From Planctomycetales bacterium (GTDB lineage: Bacteria > Planctomycetota > Phycisphaerae > SM23-33), in contig DAOVLV010000171.1 of the NCBI GenBank assembly GCA_030631085.1, positions 1 through 5,200 of the forward strand: a stretch of DNA of 5,200 nt. The letters run 5' to 3'. Made by a program: the position numbers and the translations under genes. The notes under the pieces were generated by a model that was given only the letters and a program-made list of their open reading frames with translations, was not told the origin of the DNA and searched no databases. Below, piece by piece: positions 1 through 5,200 of the stretch. The stretch's first letter is position 1. Each line of letters opens with the position of its first letter.

Positions 1-839
1 AGATGCTGCATCTGGACACCAGCAGCGACGGGAATGCGGACACGCACCTGATTTTCAAGGGTTACGGCGGGGCCGCTGCGATTACGCCGAAAGCCGAAAT
101 CGAAGGACTGGCTAAGGGCGGAGACCCGAAGACTTTCGTCGGTCGGGAGGTTGTCGTTCATCCTCGCGCGACGTCCTACATGCGCGCCATCGTAAAGAAC
201 GCCGACGGTACGTACGAGTGCAAAACGAGCCGGATCATCCCCTACTATATCCGAAGCGCCATGCCGAAATGGTTTGGTTTGCTGTTTTTGTTGACGCTTT
301 TGGCAGCGGCGATGAGCACGCTGTCAAGCCAGTTCCACGCCGTCGGCACAAGTATAGGTCGCGACGTGTATGAACAGGTTACAGGCCGCCATGGCAAGAG
401 TATAGGCATCACGCGAGTCGGCATCCTCGTCGGCATCATCCTGGCTGTGATCATCAGTTACCTCAACCCCGGCGGCGGGTACATCATCGCCCGCGCGACG
501 GCGATTTTCTTCGGGCTGTGTGCTTCGGCGTTCCTGCCGGCATTCATCGGCGGGTTATTCTTCAAACGAATCACCAAAGCCGGCGCTATTGCGTCCATGA
601 TCGTCGGATTCGGCGCAACGGCGTTCTGGCTGGTCTTTGTCAAGACTTCAGAGGCAAGCGCAATCGGACTGGTGCAGAGGTTCGCCGAAGGCAAAAACAG
701 CATCCTCGCCGACAGCCCCAGTTGGGCGGTCGTCGATCCGATTTTGATTGCCTTGCCCCTTTCGATCCTTACAGTAATAATAGTCAGCCTTATGACCAAA
801 CCGTCGAGCAAGGAGCACCTGGCGGATTGTTTTCGGTAA
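1..839 (+). CDS. Sodium:solute symporter (SSS family), C-terminal part, 5' truncated
   Basis: This is the C-terminal part of an inner-membrane sodium-coupled transporter; the reading frame is open at the left edge, so the first ATG (base 3) need not be the true start. Counting from that ATG there are 278 residues. Residues about 1-85 are hydrophilic. Hydrophobic, probably membrane-spanning segments follow at about 90-107, 136-154, 160-186, 192-213 and 241-264. The stretch AAAMSTLSSQ (101-110), soon followed by SIGRDVY (117-123), is the family signature. By comparison with the proline transporter PutP, Ala102, Ser105 and Thr106 match residues of the second sodium site. The substrate cannot be told: sugars, amino acids and organic acids are all carried by this family. 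The hydrophilic stretch just before the signature helix is longer than in PutP-like members. A porin gene follows 116 bases downstream, so joint uptake is possible. Family call is firm; substrate unknown. Confidence 0.9.
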   Translation, partial: MLHLDTSSDGNADTHLIFKGYGGAAAITPKAEIEGLAKGGDPKTFVGREVVVHPRATSYMRAIVKNADGTYECKTSRIIPYYIRSAMPKWFGLLFLLTLLAAAMSTLSSQFHAVGTSIGRDVYEQVTGRHGKSIGITRVGILVGIILAVIISYLNPGGGYIIARATAIFFGLCASAFLPAFIGGLFFKRITKAGAIASMIVGFGATAFWLVFVKTSEASAIGLVQRFAEGKNSILADSPSWAVVDPILIALPLSILTVIIVSLMTKPSSKEHLADCFR

Positions 840-840
840 A

Positions 841-868
841 TAGATTTTCCAGTGTAATGTATTATAGT
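841..868 (+). promoter_or_regulatory. Possible weak promoter before the porin gene
   Basis: TATAGT at 863-868 matches the -10 consensus at five of six positions. TAGATT at 841-846 matches the -35 at only three, with a 16-nt gap. The position, just after the symporter stop and about 90 bases before the porin start, is sensible, but matches of this quality arise by chance in AT-rich spacers. The porin may instead be read through from the symporter. Confidence 0.25.
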
Positions 869-877
869 GTTTCGGGA

Positions 878-909
878 ACACAGTAGCGGAAAAGGTATCC
901 GTCCTGTGT
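878..909 (+). other. Small two-part stem-loop in the porin leader
   Basis: ACACAG (878-883) pairs with CTGTGT (904-909), and inside it CGGA (887-890) pairs with TCCG (898-901), leaving a 7-nt loop and a small internal bulge. No T-run follows, so it does not look like an intrinsic terminator of the symporter gene. It may be a leader structure or mRNA-stabilising hairpin, or chance pairing. Confidence 0.25.
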
Positions 910-940
910 CTAATGTAACGAACGGAAAAAGGTACAACAG

Positions 941-946
941 AAGGAG
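941..946 (+). promoter_or_regulatory. Ribosome binding site of the porin gene
   Basis: AAGGAG lies 9 bases before the ATG at 956. It is a near-complete Shine-Dalgarno sequence at normal spacing and fixes the start. It also shows that the host uses classical Shine-Dalgarno initiation, which makes its absence at iorA notable. Confidence 0.85.
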
Positions 947-955
947 CCAAAAAAG

Positions 956-2401
956 ATGAGAAGGAACTTGATTATGCTGGTAGTTTTGGCGGCAGCGGTA
1001 ATGCTGCTCTGGACCCCGACTGCGCTTGGTCAGGCCTCCGACATCGAGGAAAAGGCAAGGGAAACCGGAACTGGCGAGTCGCTTGACGATTGGTGCAAGC
1101 GTACCAAGAATCCGACTGATTGGTTGTGTTGGGGCGCGGACTTGAGGATGCGCGAGATATTCGTCGCCAACCTGCTGCTTAACAGGGAAGACCGCCACTT
1201 CCAGCGATACCGCCTCCGCTCATGGGCGACGGTAACGCCGCTCAAGGACCTGGACTTTAATATTCGCCTGGTGTACGAGCCCAAGCATTTCTGCCAGCCT
1301 GCACGGCAGGCACAATGCAGGGATGCGTACTATATCGACGAGTGGACGATGAGCGAGGCCATCTTCGACAAGATGAACGTCAAGTGGTCTAACATCATGG
1401 GGATGCCGCTTTCGATAAAAGTCGGTCGCCAGGACATCATTCTCGGAAACGGCTGGCTGGTGCTGGACGGTACGCCCCTGGACGGATCGCGGACGATCTT
1501 CTTCGACGCAGTACGGGCGACGCTGGATATGAAAGACGCCAAGACGAAGGCCGATTTGATCTACATAAACCAGCACGCCGACTCGGATTGGTGGATCGAT
1601 CCGTTCTGTGACAAAGACTTCCATAACATGGAGCAGGACGAACAGGGCGTAATCCTTTACGTTACCAACAAGTCGCTGGAGAATACCGAGATAAGCGGTT
1701 ATTTCATTTACAAGCACGACAATCGCGTAATCGGTGAAGAGCCTGGCGACATCCGGGCAGGACACCTTGCGCCATGGCAGGCGGGCAACGACTCCGACAT
1801 CTATACCTTCGGCGGTCGCATAGCCGGGGCGCTTAACGAAAACTGGAACTATCGTGCCGAATTCGCTCATGAGTTCGGATATAAGAACGGCGATGATCTC
1901 TGCGCGTTCGGGGTTAACACCCTCCTCGAATATCACCTGAGGGACAAACTGAAAAACAGTTTCCGCGTAGGATATGAGTTCCTCTCCGGCGATGACCCGG
2001 ACACAGGGAAAAACGAGCAGTTCGACCCCCTCTGGGGTCGCTGGCCTCAGTTCAGCGAAATGCTGGCCTATACTGTTGCGTTGGAAAACCGACCCGGCGA
2101 GACCACTAATCTCCACCGCATGGGCCTCGGCTGGACGTGCCACCCAACAGAAAAACTGCAACTCAAAACCGACTATCATCTGCTCTTCGCCGCTGAAAGA
2201 GATTCCTACCAGGGAAGGCCCTACTTCAGCAACGAGAGTTTCTTCCGCGGACAATTGCTTACCAGTAAACTCATGTACAAGATCAACAAGTACGTTTCCG
2301 GGCACTTGTGTGCAGAGTTTTTCTGCCCCGGAAATTTCTACTCCGAGGACTTCAACGAATTCGCAGCCTTCTTCAGGTACGAATTGGTCTTCACCTGGTA
2401 A
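956..2401 (+). CDS. Outer-membrane beta-barrel protein, alginate-export (AlgE-like) type porin
   Basis: A 481-residue exported protein, probably an outer-membrane channel. Residues 1-25 are a signal peptide: RRN at the N-terminus, a hydrophobic core at about 5-20, and a likely signal-peptidase I site in TALG/QA after residue 25. The mature part has alternating polar/aromatic strands, many Tyr, Trp and Phe, and loops rich in Asp, Asn and Gly. It ends in FRYELVFTW, a final strand with a terminal aromatic residue as recognised by the BAM machinery. The block KVGRQDIILGNGWL (155-168), followed by FFDAVRATLD (182-191), resembles the conserved region of the alginate-export family. The real substrate need not be alginate. 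Nine cysteines (47, 58, 113, 121, 218, 316, 395, 452, 457) are many for a porin. The start is fixed by the AAGGAG site. The preceding symporter may be a transport partner, and an intrinsic terminator follows. Barrel call is firm; subfamily fairly sure. Confidence 0.82.
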   Translation: MRRNLIMLVVLAAAVMLLWTPTALGQASDIEEKARETGTGESLDDWCKRTKNPTDWLCWGADLRMREIFVANLLLNREDRHFQRYRLRSWATVTPLKDLDFNIRLVYEPKHFCQPARQAQCRDAYYIDEWTMSEAIFDKMNVKWSNIMGMPLSIKVGRQDIILGNGWLVLDGTPLDGSRTIFFDAVRATLDMKDAKTKADLIYINQHADSDWWIDPFCDKDFHNMEQDEQGVILYVTNKSLENTEISGYFIYKHDNRVIGEEPGDIRAGHLAPWQAGNDSDIYTFGGRIAGALNENWNYRAEFAHEFGYKNGDDLCAFGVNTLLEYHLRDKLKNSFRVGYEFLSGDDPDTGKNEQFDPLWGRWPQFSEMLAYTVALENRPGETTNLHRMGLGWTCHPTEKLQLKTDYHLLFAAERDSYQGRPYFSNESFFRGQLLTSKLMYKINKYVSGHLCAEFFCPGNFYSEDFNEFAAFFRYELVFTW

Positions 2402-2436
2402 GCAGGTCGCCATAGCATTAACTTCAGGTTAGTAAT

Positions 2437-2474
2437 ACGGGTCGCCCCTGTCATTGGGGCGACCCGTTCATTTT
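2437..2474 (+). terminator. Intrinsic terminator after the porin gene
   Basis: A perfect 12-bp stem is formed by ACGGGTCGCCCC (2437-2448) and GGGGCGACCCGT (2456-2467) around a 7-nt loop. TCATTTT follows. The T-tract is short and broken, but stem strength and position, 35 bases past the porin stop, fit a Rho-independent terminator. It separates the transport genes from the ior genes. Confidence 0.85.
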
Positions 2475-2489
2475 AATGTACAGCGCCTA

Positions 2490-2518
2490 TTGTTTTTTCC
2501 GGTACAAGTTACTATTCT
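2490..2518 (+). promoter_or_regulatory. Candidate promoter of iorA
   Basis: TTGTTT (2490-2495) and TATTCT (2513-2518) stand 17 nt apart, matching the -35 and -10 consensus at three and four of six positions. A transcript begun at the usual distance would start at about base 2525, on the iorA ATG itself. Lying between the preceding terminator and iorA, this is where a promoter is needed, but the match is only moderate. Confidence 0.4.
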
Positions 2519-2524
2519 GATTTG

Positions 2525-4147
2525 ATGGTTTCCGATGATACAACCCCGGCTGAACGCCTGCTCTTGAGCGGAAACGAAGCCGTCGCCAGGGCCGCTCTGG
2601 ATGCGGGTGTGGCGTTGGGGACCGGTTACCCCGGCACGCCGTCCACGGAGATTCTGGAGAATTTTTCCCGGATAGGCGGCCTGGCCCAATGGGCGCCGAA
2701 TGAAAAAGTCGCAATGGAAGTCGCCCTGGGCGCATCCTTTGCCGGTGCTCGAACGCTTGTAACAATGAAGCACGTCGGGCTGAACGTCGCCGCCGACCCG
2801 TTGTTCACTTCCGCTTATACCGGCGTAACCGGCGCGATGGTGATAGTTACAGCCGACGACCCCGGCATGGCGTCGAGCCAGAACGAGCAGGACAATCGCC
2901 ACTACGCACGGGCCGCCGGCATACCGATGTTCGAACCGTCAGATTCCCAGGAAGCCTACGATTTCACGCTCCGGGCGATTGAACTGTCCGAAAAATTCCA
3001 CACGCCGGTCTTTCTGCGCGTAACCACCCGCATCTGCCACTCCAAAACGGTCGTGATTCCCACCTGTTCGGTGCCGGCACCACAAAAACCGGAGTTTATC
3101 CGAAATATCAAGTCCCGTGTCATGATCCCCGCATACGCCAGGCCTGCTCATAAGCGCATGCGAGAGAGGCTGACCCAAATCACCGATTGGAACGAACGCA
3201 GCAACCTGAACCAAACCATCAAGGGCAACGACGACCTTGGTATCATCGCCACAGGTATCTCATACGCCCACGCGCGCGAAGCCGCTCCGGAAGCAAGTTT
3301 CCTGAAGATAGGACTGACCTGGCCGCTGCCGATAAAGACAATCGAGAATTTCACCCAAAGCGTCGCGCGTTGCGTAGTAATCGAGGAAGGCGATCCTGTC
3401 CTGGTCGAAACGCTGCTCGCAGCCGGCCTGAAAGTTGAAGGCAAAGACCCGATGTACCGATTCGGCGAACTGGACGTAGGGCGCGTGCGTCGAATTCTTT
3501 CGGCGGACACGTCCCCCGAACCAGCGCCGGCGAAGGGCAAACCCCCGCAATTGTGTCCGGGCTGTCCGCACCGCACCGGTTTTGAAATCCTCAAGAAGTT
3601 AAACTGCATCGTACCGGGCGACATCGGCTGTTATACGCTCGGCGTACTGCCTCCGTTCGAGGCAATGGACACCTGTGTCTGCATGGGCGCGAGCATCGGC
3701 GTAGGACTGGGGATGAGACACGTATTACCGGACGAAGAAGCCCGCCGCGTCGTAAGCGTCATCGGCGACAGCACCTTCGTTCACAGCGGAATAACCGGGC
3801 TGGTAGAGATGGTGTACAATCCGCCTAAAACCGGGCACGTGGTACTCATCCTTGATAACGGTACGACGGCAATGACAGGCCTGCAGGAGCACCCCGGAAC
3901 GGGGCGAAAACTCGACCATCAGCCGACCAACCAAATCATCTTTGAGGATTTCGCCAAATCGCTCGGTATTGAGCGCGTCGAAGTGTTCGACCCCACAAAG
4001 GAGGCCGAGAAGTTCGAGCGTGCCCTGGCTGAAGCGTTGAAATCCGGGGAATTATGCGTGATTATTGCCCGTCGTCCTTGCCTGCTGGCAGTAAAGAAAA
4101 TTCGGGAATACGAAAAGCAAGCCGCCGAGGCCAACGCCCATGAATAG
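2525..4147 (+). CDS. iorA: Indolepyruvate:ferredoxin oxidoreductase, alpha subunit, lacking the C-terminal ferredoxin domain
   Basis: This is the large subunit of the enzyme that converts arylpyruvates (indolepyruvate, phenylpyruvate) plus CoA to arylacetyl-CoA and CO2, reducing ferredoxin, in the cytoplasm. It has 540 residues from ATG 2525; TTG 2522 is in frame but less likely. The N-terminal domain has LLLSGNEA (12-19), GYPGTPSTEILE (34-45) and NEKVAMEVALGASFAGAR (59-76). The thiamine-pyrophosphate domain has CPGCPHR (344-350), GDIGCYTLG (366-374), CVCMGASIGVG (384-394), GDS (414-416) and DNGTTAMTGLQEHPGTG (444-460). The usual protein is roughly 600 residues or more and ends in a ferredoxin domain with two CxxCxxC...CP sets. 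Here the chain stops about 20 residues after RRPC (516-519), with no such cysteines. Cys344, 347, 369 and 519 could still bind one proximal 4Fe-4S cluster. No Shine-Dalgarno sequence precedes the start. The partner iorB lies 151 bases downstream, beyond a palindromic repeat. Confidence 0.93.
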   Translation: MVSDDTTPAERLLLSGNEAVARAALDAGVALGTGYPGTPSTEILENFSRIGGLAQWAPNEKVAMEVALGASFAGARTLVTMKHVGLNVAADPLFTSAYTGVTGAMVIVTADDPGMASSQNEQDNRHYARAAGIPMFEPSDSQEAYDFTLRAIELSEKFHTPVFLRVTTRICHSKTVVIPTCSVPAPQKPEFIRNIKSRVMIPAYARPAHKRMRERLTQITDWNERSNLNQTIKGNDDLGIIATGISYAHAREAAPEASFLKIGLTWPLPIKTIENFTQSVARCVVIEEGDPVLVETLLAAGLKVEGKDPMYRFGELDVGRVRRILSADTSPEPAPAKGKPPQLCPGCPHRTGFEILKKLNCIVPGDIGCYTLGVLPPFEAMDTCVCMGASIGVGLGMRHVLPDEEARRVVSVIGDSTFVHSGITGLVEMVYNPPKTGHVVLILDNGTTAMTGLQEHPGTGRKLDHQPTNQIIFEDFAKSLGIERVEVFDPTKEAEKFERALAEALKSGELCVIIARRPCLLAVKKIREYEKQAAEANAHE

Positions 4148-4150
4148 TCA

Positions 4151-4235
4151 AATACGTAACACGGGCGTCTCGCCCGTGCGGAAACACAGAAAACAAGCCA
4201 CGGAATTCACGGGCGAGACGCCCGTGTTACGTATT
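4151..4235. repeat. REPIN/BIME-like element: two inverted 28-nt palindromic arms
   Basis: The arms at 4151-4178 and 4208-4235 are perfect reverse complements over 28 nt, separated by a 29-nt spacer. Each arm is itself a hairpin: CACGGGCG and CGCCCGTG pair as an 8-bp stem around a 3-nt loop (TCT, or AGA on the other arm). Reading each arm inward from its outer end, the hairpin is preceded by GTAA. Two inverted short palindromes around a short spacer are the layout of REPINs (BIMEs), which Y1 transposases of the RAYT family are known to mobilise. No such transposase is in the window. I see no target duplication at the ends. It lies 3 bases after the iorA stop and could stabilise or terminate the iorA message. 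It has no T-run. Confidence 0.85.
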
Positions 4236-4246
4236 GCTGCAACATT

Positions 4247-4275
4247 TTGTAAAAACAGAACTTACGGGATATAAT
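4247..4275 (+). promoter_or_regulatory. Promoter upstream of iorB
   Basis: TTGTAA (4247-4252, four of six matches to the -35) and TATAAT (4270-4275, a perfect -10) are separated by the ideal 17 nt. Transcription would begin near 4282, leaving a leader of under 20 bases before the iorB ATG at 4299. It lies just after the inverted repeat and could restore expression of iorB and paaK if the repeat lowers read-through from iorA. Confidence 0.6.
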
Positions 4276-4298
4276 CAGGTAAAATCGGTCAGATTGAG

Positions 4299-4781
4299 AT
4301 GAGCAATACCGTTACAAATGTCGTAATTGCCGGACTTGGTGGCCAGGGCGTCCTGAAGGCGTCGGACATCCTGGCCGAGGTGGCTTTTCGGGCAGGGCTT
4401 GACACAAAAAAAAGCGAGATTCACGGAATGAGTCAACGCGGCGGATCAGTCAACAGCGACGTCCGCTTCGGAAGCAACGTCCTCAGCCCAATGATTCCAT
4501 CGGGCCGGGCGGACTTCCTCGTCGTGCTCGACGGCGATCAGGTCGATGTCAATCGTCATATGCTTCGTGAAGGAGGTGTCCTGATTGACCCCGATAAAAT
4601 CGACGTGAATGCTCTTGCCAATCGTCGCAGCCTCAACGTTGCAATGCTGGGAATCTTAAGTAATCATCTCCAAATCGATCTGGAAATTTGGTTAGATTCA
4701 ATAAAGGCCAATCTCCCTGAAAAACTGCACGACACAAATATCGAAGCATTCAAGACAGGGCGAAACGCCGCAGGAGATTAA
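4299..4781 (+). CDS. iorB: Indolepyruvate:ferredoxin oxidoreductase, beta subunit (short form)
   Basis: This is the small subunit that pairs with IorA; it belongs to the gamma domain of the pyruvate/2-oxoacid:ferredoxin oxidoreductase family, which helps close the active site and bind CoA. It has 160 residues. A glycine-rich GLGGQGVLKASDIL (12-25) after the first beta strand, then EIHGMSQRGGSVNSDVRFG (40-58), are the two family hallmarks. SPMIPSGRADFLVVLDG (63-79) and NVAMLGILSNHL (113-124) also fit. IorB proteins are commonly near 190-200 residues, so this is a compact version, shortened in the second half and near the C-terminus, without a visible frameshift. It has no cysteines at all, so it cannot carry an iron-sulfur cluster. 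The start is supported by the normal family N-terminus, though no clear Shine-Dalgarno site is seen. paaK follows after 5 bases, so the two are surely co-transcribed. Confidence 0.92.
   Translation: MSNTVTNVVIAGLGGQGVLKASDILAEVAFRAGLDTKKSEIHGMSQRGGSVNSDVRFGSNVLSPMIPSGRADFLVVLDGDQVDVNRHMLREGGVLIDPDKIDVNALANRRSLNVAMLGILSNHLQIDLEIWLDSIKANLPEKLHDTNIEAFKTGRNAAGD
4771..4776 (+). promoter_or_regulatory. Ribosome binding site that sets the GTG start of the paaK-like gene
   Basis: CAGGAG, inside the last codons of iorB, lies 10 bases before GTG 4787. No ATG in the paaK frame occurs until about base 4923, which would cut off the conserved N-terminus, so this site decides for the GTG start. Its position inside iorB suggests translational coupling. 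Confidence 0.7.
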
Positions 4782-4786
4782 TAACA

Positions 4787-5200
4787 GTGGCGATATTATG
4801 GAATGACATAGGCGGTAAATTCAATCCGGCTTGCAGCAGTGATTATCTGCCCGTCGATCAACTTCGAACCCTCCAGACTCAGCGCCTCCGGGCCGTCGTT
4901 CACAGGGCATACGGCCGCGTTGAAATGTATCGCAAACGAATGGACGAGAAGTCCGTTACTCCCGATGATATTCGCAGCCTCGACGACATTGCGAAACTTC
5001 CTTTCACCGTAAAAATTGATCTTCGGGACACATACCCGTTCGGCCTGTTCGCCTGCGGCATCAACGAAGTGGTTCGCCTGCACGCATCGAGCGGTACGAC
5101 GGGCAAGCCGATTGTTGTGGCATATACAGCCGAAGACATCGACGTCTGGACTTCGGTGATGGTTCGCACGTTCGCCGCCTGCGGGTGTGGGCAAGGCGAC
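4787..5200 (+). CDS. paaK: Phenylacetate-CoA ligase (AMP-forming) family, N-terminal part, cut by the window end
   Basis: The enzyme activates arylacetates (phenylacetate, indoleacetate) with ATP and CoA to arylacetyl-CoA, AMP and pyrophosphate in the cytoplasm. The frame starts at GTG 4787, after a CAGGAG site, and stays open for 138 codons to the window end; the full protein is usually around 430 residues. Visible hallmarks are LWN (4-6), LQTQRLRAVVHRAY (29-42), LPFTVKIDLRDTYPFGLFA (71-89) and the ATP-binding loop HASSGTTGKP (99-108), followed by VVAYT (110-114) and W121, all typical of PaaK. The gene begins 5 bases after iorB. Its product is the same class of compound that IorAB makes or uses, so the three genes form one pathway unit. 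The exact acid substrate cannot be told; family members also act on related aryl acids. Family call is firm; the gene symbol is by family. Confidence 0.9.
   Translation, partial: MAILWNDIGGKFNPACSSDYLPVDQLRTLQTQRLRAVVHRAYGRVEMYRKRMDEKSVTPDDIRSLDDIAKLPFTVKIDLRDTYPFGLFACGINEVVRLHASSGTTGKPIVVAYTAEDIDVWTSVMVRTFAACGCGQGD

Noticed and set aside
458..1198. Minus-strand open frame of 246 codons across the symporter end and porin start
   Set aside because: It spans an intergenic region and two real genes on the other strand, and its translation has low-complexity, non-protein-like composition.
1220..2413. Long minus-strand open frame of 397 codons opposite the porin gene
   Set aside because: It is the mirror of a well-supported gene with signal peptide, ribosome binding site and terminator; its translation shows no recognisable domain and it has no own start signal.
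2522..2524. TTG 2522 as the iorA start
   Set aside because: An ATG follows immediately in frame and neither has a Shine-Dalgarno site, so the ATG is preferred.
4151..4235. CRISPR-like repeats
   Set aside because: There are only two copies, in inverted rather than direct orientation, with one spacer and no cas genes.
4151..4240. Intrinsic terminator of iorA
   Set aside because: The hairpins are strong, but no T-run follows either arm, and the double-hairpin inverted layout fits a repeat element better. Partial termination is still possible.
4798..4806. ATG 4798 as the paaK start
   Set aside because: It is in another frame and meets TGA after one codon; the GTG at 4787 opens the conserved frame.
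4796..5194. Minus-strand open frame opposite the paaK-like gene
   Set aside because: The plus strand encodes clear PaaK motifs across the same bases; the minus frame has no family features.

Overview
The window is bacterial, compact and moderately GC-rich. It carries five plus-strand protein genes, the first and last cut by the window edges. The porin has an export signal and a C-terminal beta-barrel ending, so the host is Gram-negative. The short ferredoxin-less IorA/IorB pair next to a PaaK-type ligase points to an anaerobic or facultative lifestyle. Overall style (a long sodium:solute symporter with a soluble insertion, an alginate-export-type porin, GC-rich dispersed palindromes) suggests a planctomycete, perhaps Phycisphaerae-like. 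That placement is an inference from gene style, not a proven assignment.

Left part (1-2474), envelope and transport: the C-terminal part of a sodium:solute symporter is followed after 116 bases by an outer-membrane beta-barrel protein of the alginate-export type. The second gene ends at a clear intrinsic terminator (12-bp stem). The two could serve uptake across the inner and outer membranes, but their substrates cannot be read from the sequence.

Right part (2475-5200), aryl-acid/2-oxoacid metabolism: iorA, iorB and a 5'-complete but 3'-truncated paaK-like gene. IorA and IorB together form a thiamine-pyrophosphate oxidoreductase interconverting arylpyruvates and arylacetyl-CoA with ferredoxin. 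PaaK makes arylacetyl-CoA from arylacetate, CoA and ATP. Together they could either degrade aromatic amino acids or rebuild them from arylacetates. IorA lacks the usual C-terminal two-cluster ferredoxin domain but keeps four cysteines positioned to hold one proximal iron-sulfur cluster.

Between iorA and iorB lies an 85-bp perfect inverted repeat whose two 28-nt arms are each themselves a hairpin, in the manner of a REPIN/BIME. A good sigma-70-like promoter (TTGTAA, 17 nt, TATAAT) follows directly upstream of iorB. No RNA gene, CRISPR array, transposase or integrase is visible. No gene-free stretch exceeds about 150 bases. I see no convincing wholly new system. The points most worth a second look are the one-cluster IorA, the REPIN-like element splitting the operon, and the apparent lack of a ribosome binding site at iorA.
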